A stretch of DNA of 64,000 bases from Heterodera schachtii (taxonomy: Eukaryota > Nematoda > Chromadorea > Rhabditida > Heteroderidae). Position numbers and translations under genes: made by a program. The notes beneath the pieces are model-generated. The model was not told the DNA's origin and made no database searches. It was given only the letters and a program-made list of their open reading frames with translations. The DNA lies in the NCBI GenBank assembly GCA_023374025.1, contig SIJG01000008.1, positions 3,004,273 through 3,068,272 of the forward strand, in the 5' to 3' direction. How positions within the stretch are numbered: the stretch's first letter is position 1; every line of letters begins with the position of its first letter. Of this stretch, positions 57,577-64,000 are shown in pieces.

Positions 57577-58074
57577 ATGCCCGCTATACGACGGCTTATT
57601 ATAGGAGAAAACAAAGTAAATCGGATTTTAATTAAAATTAATGAAATAATATTTTGCTCATTTAAGTCCAATGTGCAAAAATATACCGTTGCTGTTGAAC
57701 AAATGCACAATTTTTGGCGCATTTGCAAAGACATGATGACAGCTGACAGTGAAAATGCCAATTTGACCTATGGCAATTTAGTGGCTAATCGTCGAATCCA
57801 AACTGAAAAAGTAAATTTAAAAAAATATATTATAATTTAGGCTTTACCATAAAAGTGCCAAAATATGAATTTCTTCTCGAAGACATATAAAACATACACT
57901 TGAATTGACTAAAATTCTCACCAAAAAAAATTTTCTTACGCGAAAGAAATACGCAAATTATACAATTAACACCACTAATTTTAGATAAAGCAATATCTGT
58001 TGGGATTAACTCGGTACAACATGTGCGATTTCGTATCGAAAAAGATTCAAATTGATATTCCAACCGGACATTGA
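57577..58074 (+). CDS. Two-exon gene for a small protein, unknown family
   Basis: Exon 57577-57810 (ATG 57577; contains KSNVQKYTVAVEQMHNFWRI and SENANLTYGNLVANRR) ends at a good donor AAA|GTAAAT. Exon 57985-58074 follows an ATTTTAG acceptor in phase (IKQYLLGLTRYNMCDFV, then SKKIQIDIPTGH, stop TGA). 107 aa, helical, no signal peptide in these exons; an upstream exon may exist. It lies just after the duplicated secreted-protein gene and could be a distant relative, though no firm similarity was seen. Confidence 0.55.
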
Positions 58075-59290
58075 ACAGCCAACTTTTAGGGCCTCTAGTG
58101 CTAGTCGAGTCTAAAAAAGTATCAATGAAAGTAATATTAAATTAATATTATTTAATTTATTTGCACAATAAAAAATCAAATTAATCTCAAAACTTCATTA
58201 TTATCAATCAATCTTGATATAAAATCAAAAGTTGTAACCAAAAAATTCGAACCGATAATTTAATAATTTGGTCCATATCTTTTTTTAAAAACTCGATATA
58301 ATTTCAATTTTTGGAACTTAGCTATCCTATCTAATTATATCAAGGAAGGATTCTTGTTTCATACATTTAAACATTCTTACAAATTTCTATGGCCATTAAA
58401 ATCTGACCCATTTAATTCCTTCATAATTTACAAAAACTTATGGACAAATTATTGAGTCGCGGTTCGGTTTTTATTAAAATTAAATAATTATTTAAATTTA
58501 AATATTACTTCCATTGAGATTTTTTGGGTTCGGTTCAGCACAGGACCTCGAAAGAAATGTTGCTATTTGATTATTTCAACAGTATAAATTCGATTCGACA
58601 TTAATATATTTTTGTGACATAAATTTTTTGGTAATTTTTGCACATATCAAATAGAACGCGTTTGAATTGAATTGATTTATAGTGAGAAGCGAGCTGAAAA
58701 ATTTTTCAAAATTTTTTTCTTAGAACTTTTTCTTGAAAATTTTCTAGGGAATTAAAAAAAAATTTCTCGATGGAAACGATGCGGCGGATATTTTGGAATA
58801 GTATCCTTTCAAATTAAAAAATAATAGAATGCGGATCTCGCGGGATCACGCACTTCATGGAATTTCTTGACAACATTTCAGTTGGAGCTTTCCAATCCTC
58901 CCACATTACAAATTACAATAAAAATTTTTTTTATTGTACATGTTCATAGTTTTTACTTGTCCATACAATTAAAGTAAACTGGCGATTTATCCTTTTTTAT
59001 TTTTTTAAAAATTAAAATTTTTTTTAAGATTTGTTTATTTTATGTTCAGCACATTTTTGCCCATTGCATTTAAGTAAATTCCTAGAAAAAACGAATTTTT
59101 AATTTTAGCCAAAAACGTTTTAATTGTGCTCCAGGTGAACTCGCTGAAGTACCGCTGTAAAAGTCATTTGATTAATTGTGTCAAAATTCCACTGATCGAC
59201 CGTTTCCTTTTGATTTATCGATTAGATCATTTGAAGGCATGCGTCATTACAAATATAGAAATTAAAAAAAAAAAAATTATTTTTGCCATT
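58075..59290. other. AT-rich intergenic, one weak open frame
   Basis: Mostly AT-rich with no gene. Around 59108-59250 the plus strand stays open after an acceptor TTTTAG, with SHLINCVKIPLIDRFLLIY and RLDHLK, but the codons are not distinctive and no partner exon was found. Confidence 0.35.
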
Positions 59291-59308
59291 TAGAATTACT
59301 AGTACTTT

Positions 59309-59505
59309 TTAAATTTGCATGTTGGCTTTGCGAGCCTTAAAGGCTAATTGTGCAAGTAATGCCAGTTCAGAATAAGGATTTCTGGATGAATTGACAAACT
59401 GTATTTGTGGATGAATTAAGCGGAAAGCATTTTTAAACTTTGCCAAATTAATTAGGTCAAACCAATTTTGCAAATTTGAATGATTTTGCAAATTAATCTT
59501 TTTAT
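59309..59505 (-). CDS. Possible C-terminal exon, unknown
   Basis: The minus frame reads NLQNWFDLINLAKFKNAF, RLIHPQIQFVNSSRNPYSEL and ALLAQLAFKARKANMQI, stop TAA at 59309. Composition looks coding and the other strand is closed. A possible acceptor AAAAAG lies at about 59503. No upstream exon was identified. Confidence 0.35.
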
Positions 59506-59787
59506 CGTACTCGTTTTAGAATTATTTGAAAAAATATCATTTTGTAAATAATTACACCAAAATTTTTGAAAATTCGTCTAATTTTTTTTATTAAAGTTTG
59601 TTTAGAAATTTACCCACAAATGACTTATTTTTGAGGATTTTTCTAAAAGAGCACAAAAAGACAAAATTTAAAGTTTTTTCTTTTACTTAAAAAATTAAAT
59701 AATTGATCAATTGTCGATTTTTATCCATTTATTAATATTTAAATGTTTTATAAAATTTTTTTTCATCAAATTATCAATTTTAAAATA

Positions 59788-59995
59788 AATGAAGCAAACC
59801 CAAAAATTATTGATAAAATAATTGCTAAGAAATTGGGAATTGGATATTGCAACTCTGAGAAGATTGAAAAAGGAATTTCCATCCATTTGCTCAGTGATTT
59901 TCGATGAAAATTATTTGGCCCGTTATCCCATTGAACAATGTTGTTTTGAAAGTGTATTGCCCCGTTTTTTGTCCTTATTAATAGCAAAACAATGA
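59788..59995 (+). pseudogene. HTH-repeat relic
   Basis: NEANPKIIDKIIAKKLGIG, then after a one-base shift IATLRRLKKEFPSICSVIF, DENYLARYPIEQCCF and a stop. The IAKKLGIG...ATLRRLKKEF pattern matches the HTH family at 45516 and 46881. The signal-peptide-like frame on the opposite strand is therefore probably a shadow. Confidence 0.55.
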
Positions 59996-59999
59996 AAAA

Positions 60000-60709
60000 A
60001 AAATAAAACAAAAAAATAAAAAAAAAATAAAAACTAAAAAATAAAATAAAAAATAAATTAAATTAAATCTCAGTGTAAAAGATTTTTTAAAAACCAATAA
60101 GTTTTTCATCTTTTTCCATACAAAAAAAAGAAGAGAGATAAGTTAAAGGTTATGAGTAGGGCTGGAAGTTTAAGTCACTAAAAATCTTCAAAAGGTCGAC
60201 TAAAAAAGTCATAAAAAATCGCCAAAAAGTCAAAAAAAAAAATTCAAAAAAAGAACGACAAAATGCAAAATTCCTGAAAAATTAGGCTTAAGTTAAAAAA
60301 ATCCCATTTTTAATAATTTATAGAATAACGTTTTGATCATATTTTTAGGCACTTAATTTTATAAATAGGTACCTAAAATAGGCATAAAAAAGAGATTCTT
60401 TCAACAATTGAGAAAAAATTCATCCAGGTTTCATTGCTTTTTTATCGATCGAAATTTTATTTTTCAGCATTTTCTTCGCTAAAATTCAAATTTTGCCTCA
60501 AAAAGTCAAAAAAATCAGGAAAAAAGTCACAAAAACTCAAAAAGTCATAGGAATCCCAAAAGTATAAAAAAGTCACAAAAAAATGCATGTTAAAAGCTTC
60601 GAACAAAGTGTAGAACACTTTTGAAATCATTTTGAGGCCATTTAGAGTCAGCAAAAAAAAAGTCATTTGATTAAATTCCCAGCCCTAGTTATGAGGAGGC
60701 AGGCGTCGG
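60000..60709. other. AT-rich intergenic, no gene seen
   Basis: A-rich simple sequence at 59995-60070, then a 60160-60690 stretch of repeated AAAAAGTCA(C/A)AAAA words in both orientations, bounded by TAGGGCTGG (60159) and CCAGCCCTA (60680-60688): probably another hAT-like element with word-type arms. Confidence 0.5.
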
Positions 60710-60775
60710 GTGGGAATCGAACCCACCTAAATCATGGGCAACATAATCTACAATGAGCTACCAAGGCACTTCCAT
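60710..60775 (-). repeat. Degenerate tRNA-like sequence
   Basis: The minus strand has TAGCTCATTG, a strong T-arm GTGGGTTCGATTCCCAC and partly pairing acceptor ends (GCCTTGG / CCGACGC). The D and anticodon stems fail. A pseudo-tRNA or SINE head; a CAT triplet lies about where the anticodon would be. Confidence 0.45.
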
Positions 60776-61010
60776 CCTTACTTTAAAAATTGAGGCACAA
60801 AATCAAATTTTGATTTTATTTATATTCCGGATTAGAATTGCGTCCTTTCCATTTATCCATGAAAAAAGCTAATCCAAACCAAAATAAAAAATAAATTTTG
60901 CCAAAATATTTTTAATACACAAAATAAATATTAGAAAATTTACGCTTTTTAATTTGAAAAAAAAATATTGAAATAATTATACTTTCATTAGTAAAACATT
61001 GTATTAATAC

Positions 61011-61200
61011 TAGAGTGCCACGGGACCGGGAATTTTGGGCAAACCCGGGACCGGGACCTTTTCGGGTTGAAAACCCGGGAATTTTGGCTGGGAAAACCGG
61101 GAAAAACCCGGGACTAGTCCCGGTCCCGGTCAAAACCGGGACCTTGGTACTCAGTTGTACTCAGTTGTCCGCTACCAGGTCCCGGTCCCGTGGCACTCTA
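61011..61200. mobile_element. 190-bp hAT-like MITE with CCGGGACCGG arms
   Basis: Ends TAGAGTGCCACGGGACCGG and complement; exact 8-bp duplication ATTAATAC (61003-61010, 61201-61208). The arms are iterated ACCCGGGACCGGGA words. Confidence 0.9.
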
Positions 61201-61419
61201 ATTAATACTTTTTAATATTTTTAATATAAAAACCTGGTAAAATATTTTTTTAAATAATTGGTGAATGATAAAAAGATGAACGAGAAATGAATTGACAATT
61301 ATGAAATATTTTCGGATTTTTTCTATTTTAGCATATTTTTTGGGTTTTCATTTTTTAGGAAATACAATCCTATTATTATAATAGACATATTCCAAAAATC
61401 ATAGAGTTGAAATTGGTGC

Positions 61420-61695
61420 AAATTTCTTTTTCCATCTTTTCAAAGTTGCACTTCCAATTCCCAATTTCTTTTTGGCTCTTTTTTTGTTATTGAATTTTCC
61501 TTTTTCTCTCAATTTTTCTTTATTGCTTCAACTTTTCGAATTATTTCTCTTTTTTGTTTGTCATTTTCTCAACTCATTTGATCAACCGGTGAATTTTCAT
61601 TTTGCTCTTTTTGGTCATTTTGTTTAATTTTTATCGCTTTTTCTTCACTTTCAATTTTGTCCCATTCGTAGCCATATTTCATCAAAATTCTTGTC
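61420..61695 (-). pseudogene. HTH-repeat relic, minus strand
   Basis: Minus frames give MKYGYEWDKIESEEKAIKI, KREIIRKVEAIKKN, a stop, then (shifted) KKLGIGSATLKRWKKKFAPI. The last block is the family HTH. Several stops and shifts. Confidence 0.55.
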
Positions 61696-61973
61696 GGATT
61701 TTGCTGAGTTCAATTTTATAAATAAAGAATTTTAAAAATAATAAATAACACAAATGCATGTCTATGAAATTTGTATGAAAAAAATTTTTTCAAAATTATT
61801 GCTTTGACTGAATTAATTGATTAGAATATTATAATATTCATTATTTATTCAGAAGAGTATTAAATTACAATATAGGGATTGTAGTTTGTTATTTTCTTTG
61901 AAAATAGAAAAAAAATTTTATGGTTTGAAGTTTGTAGGACGGTGTTCTCTATCGAAAACTTCCATTTTTTAAT

Positions 61974-62153
61974 TAGAGACCGGACAACTGGGGTCAGAAG
62001 GATCCCGAGTCGGGATCCCGACTGAATCCCGGTCCCGATCAATCCCGATGAATTTACAAAATCGCTCGCGATGGATCCCGATGTCGGGATCCCGAATTTA
62101 ATCCCGCGGGATCCCGAAGGAATCCCGTGGGATCCCGATCCTGTCCGGTCTTT
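61974..62153. mobile_element. hAT-like MITE with GGGATCCCG arms
   Basis: Left end TAGAGACCGGACAACTGGG; the right end GTCCGGTCTTTA is its near-complement. Interior GGATCCCGA/TCGGGATCC words as in 678-1444, whose ends it shares. Target duplication not clear. Confidence 0.65.
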
Positions 62154-62372
62154 ATTTTTCGTATTTTCCATACTTAATGATTTTTTTTTTTGAAAAAAGT
62201 GCTTCACGAAAAAAAGGTTAGAAAAGTTTAGAATATTTCTCGGCAGGGAATCTCTTGGAATTTTAAAATAAAAGAAATTTGAACGAAAATTGATGAAATG
62301 CAAAACCAGAAGATTATTTTATTATGAAACCAAAATCTTACGGATGAAAGGATATAATGCATACATAATTAG

Positions 62373-63063
62373 TAGAGACCGGTAAAAAAAATTTCCGGGA
62401 GCGGGAGTTCATAATTTTCCGGGAGCGGGAGCGGGAATCCCGTAAAATTCCCGCTCCCGTTCAAATCCTGTCCATTTTTAACGGGAGTCCCGGGCGGGAG
62501 CGGGAGTAATTCGAAAATATAATTAAATACCCACAAAAAAAATTTTAATGCACAAATTTGAAGGACAATCCTTTTATAAAATACAGAAAAATTATAATAT
62601 GCAGAAACGAAATAAAAAAAAATAGATTTTAGGGTCGAAAATCAGAAAAATTTTTCAAAATTGCTTCAAATAATTTTTTTTAATCAATTTATTCGAACAA
62701 AAAGGTTTAAACTTTATATTTCCGAATCCTTTATTAATTTTAACAATTTTTTGCGCCGTATGCCGATAGGCGCCGCCGGAAAATTTTTTGAGATTTTGGC
62801 TATATATTTAACAGTTTTTCGATCAAAAATTATTCATTTTGCCAAAAAAAATTCAATTCTTACCAGTGTAATTTTACTCCCGCATTTGGGTCAAAATTTA
62901 CGGGAGCGGGAGCCGGAAGCGGGAGTTCGAATTTTTCCGGGAGCGGGAGCGGGAATCCCGTAAAACTCCCGCTCCCGTAAAAATCCCGTTGGTAAAAAAG
63001 TACGGGAGTCGGGAGCGGGACTCCCGTAAACTCCCGCGGGACTCCCGCTCCCGCCGGGCTCTA
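62373..63063. mobile_element. hAT-like element with CGGGAGCGGGA arms
   Basis: Ends TAGAGACCGG and complement of TAGAGCCCGG; exact 8-bp duplication ATAATTAG (62365-62372, 63064-63071). The arms are iterated CCGGGAGCGGGAGC words; the interior is AT-rich and holds a GC-hairpin copy (62758). No transposase. Confidence 0.9.
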
Positions 63064-63071
63064 ATAATTAG

Positions 63072-63628
63072 GGAATATATTACAGGTTTTAATTCTAAAC
63101 CGGTTGAAAATTCATACAAAATACATACACAAACAGGTCGTTCCTCTAAAGAATATAGAATTGTAAAAAATTGCATAAGAAAATACAATGAAAAAAGATA
63201 AAATTTTAAATTTGCAAAAATACAACCCATTAAAAGGTTTAAACGATGAACAACCGGTTTAAGCCATAAAAGTTTAATAGTAAACCGGTTGAAAAAACAC
63301 GCTCAACAAAATTGTAAAAATTGCATAAGAATTGTGAATTTTTGGCTCTGGGCAGCAAATACATATTTACTAAAATAAGGAGTCCCAGCGGCGCAAATAG
63401 GCGCGAGGTTGGTTGATTAATCTGAAAATTTTGCTCGATTTGGAGGGAAAATTTTATCCTAAAAAAGTCAATTCTGATTCAAAAAATCACTAATTTATCC
63501 AAAAGAGCATACATAGCACAAATAAAAGTTGATCACTGCAACAAAAAGAAAATTTTAAAGACGTCAAATGGTCTCAAATTCATTCTCCAACTTCGCATTA
63601 TCAAATTGTTCGGTCACTTCTCAACAAA
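63072..63628. other. Intergenic, no gene seen
   Basis: AT-rich, with AACCGGTTTAA words at 63098-63290 and a degenerate GC-hairpin copy at about 63387. Lies 3' of the minus-strand F-box-like remnant. Confidence 0.45.
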
Positions 63629-63940
63629 TCATTCTTTCACTGCTTCTGCTTGATCACTTCGGCCGGGAGTCTCGTCGAGAAGCCTAAAAATGGAAACGTA
63701 ATAAATTTGAACAATAAATCTGCCAATTAATGGCCTCCTTTTCCCATTTGCTCGCGTCACGCACAATTGGACAACGGACCAACAAAAAACAATTGCTGTA
63801 GTCAGTCTTCTTCAATGCCAATTGTGCCCGAGTCAAAATTCGTTGGTCAGTTCAATGGGCACAACGAAGGCAGAAAAAGATGATGAACGAAACCAAATGA
63901 CAACAATGAAATTGGCGGGGGAAGAAACCAAGGCAAATGC
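63629..63940 (-). pseudogene. 3' end of a broken F-box-like copy
   Basis: After the acceptor GTTTCAG the minus strand reads AFALVSSPANFIVVIWFRSS and VVPIELTNE, hits a stop, and continues in another frame as FLLVRCPIVRDASKWEKEAI, as in the gene at 28633. The expected segment before the last donor is deleted. A final exon (63684 downward) ends LLDETPGRSDQAEAVKE, stop TGA 63629, like the last exon at 28969. Earlier exons would lie beyond the window. Confidence 0.65.
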
Positions 63941-64000
63941 CTGAAACGTGGAAAAATTGGTTAATGTAACAATGAAATGTTAAATGAAAAGCACCGTTTT

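Noticed and set aside
59766..60011. Minus-strand open frame starting with a signal-peptide-like sequence
   Set aside because: The plus strand of the same bases carries a clear HTH-family relic (IAKKLGIG, ATLRRLKKEF); the minus frame has no usable donor and is probably a shadow.
60710..60775. Candidate tRNA gene (minus)
   Set aside because: T-arm is good and acceptor nearly pairs, but the D and anticodon stems fail, so a functional tRNA is unlikely; listed as a tRNA-like repeat.
61860..62303. 147-codon minus-strand open frame
   Set aside because: More than half of it is the inverted-repeat element at 61974-62153, giving Gly/Ser/Arg low complexity.

Overview
The window is eukaryotic and most likely from a plant-parasitic cyst-type nematode (Globodera/Heterodera group). 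Reasons: it is very AT-rich; genes are cut into small exons by mostly short introns with GT or occasional GC donors and TTTTCAG/TTTAG acceptors; several neighbouring gene copies match, from memory, a large F-box-like family of cyst nematodes; and small secreted-protein genes sit in repeat-rich DNA. No database could be searched, so the genus is an inference. LAYOUT: 0-9.5 kb holds isolated exons of one or more unidentified plus-strand genes (best chain 5122-7489) among foldback elements. 10.0-10.7 kb is a relic of an F-box-family first exon broken by nested elements. 13.1-17.8 kb holds ten in-phase exons of a tomosyn/STXBP5-type gene lacking both ends. 18.4-20.3 kb holds a complete seven-exon gene for a small, apparently secreted protein with the zinc-protease core of peptidase family M41 (FtsH/YME1-like) but no AAA ATPase. 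21.9-26.1 kb (minus) is a decayed splicing-factor SF3B4/SAP49-like gene whose proline-rich tail includes a 42-bp minisatellite. 27.6-44.5 kb is a cluster of F-box-like paralogues on both strands: one intact (31678-33310, minus), the others frameshifted, truncated or interrupted by transposable elements. Inside the cluster lies a nearly complete Merlin-type transposon (34189-35849) with 8-bp target duplications, plus short derivatives. 45.5-62 kb carries dispersed, mostly broken copies of a helix-turn-helix (HTH) repeat family, one starting with a signal peptide; a three-exon secreted-protein gene (54172-55449) caught in a tandem duplication; and a further small two-exon gene (57577-58074). The right end (63.6-63.9 kb) has the 3' end of another broken F-box-like copy. 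REPEATS: much of the remaining sequence consists of terminal-inverted-repeat and foldback elements. At least seven have exact 8-bp target duplications (six hAT-like, one Merlin). Many have arms built from one iterated palindromic word, and about sixteen copies of a GC-rich hairpin motif are scattered through the AT-rich background. LIMITS: all gene models are read by eye from splice signals and phase agreement. No rRNA, CRISPR array or credible intact tRNA was seen.
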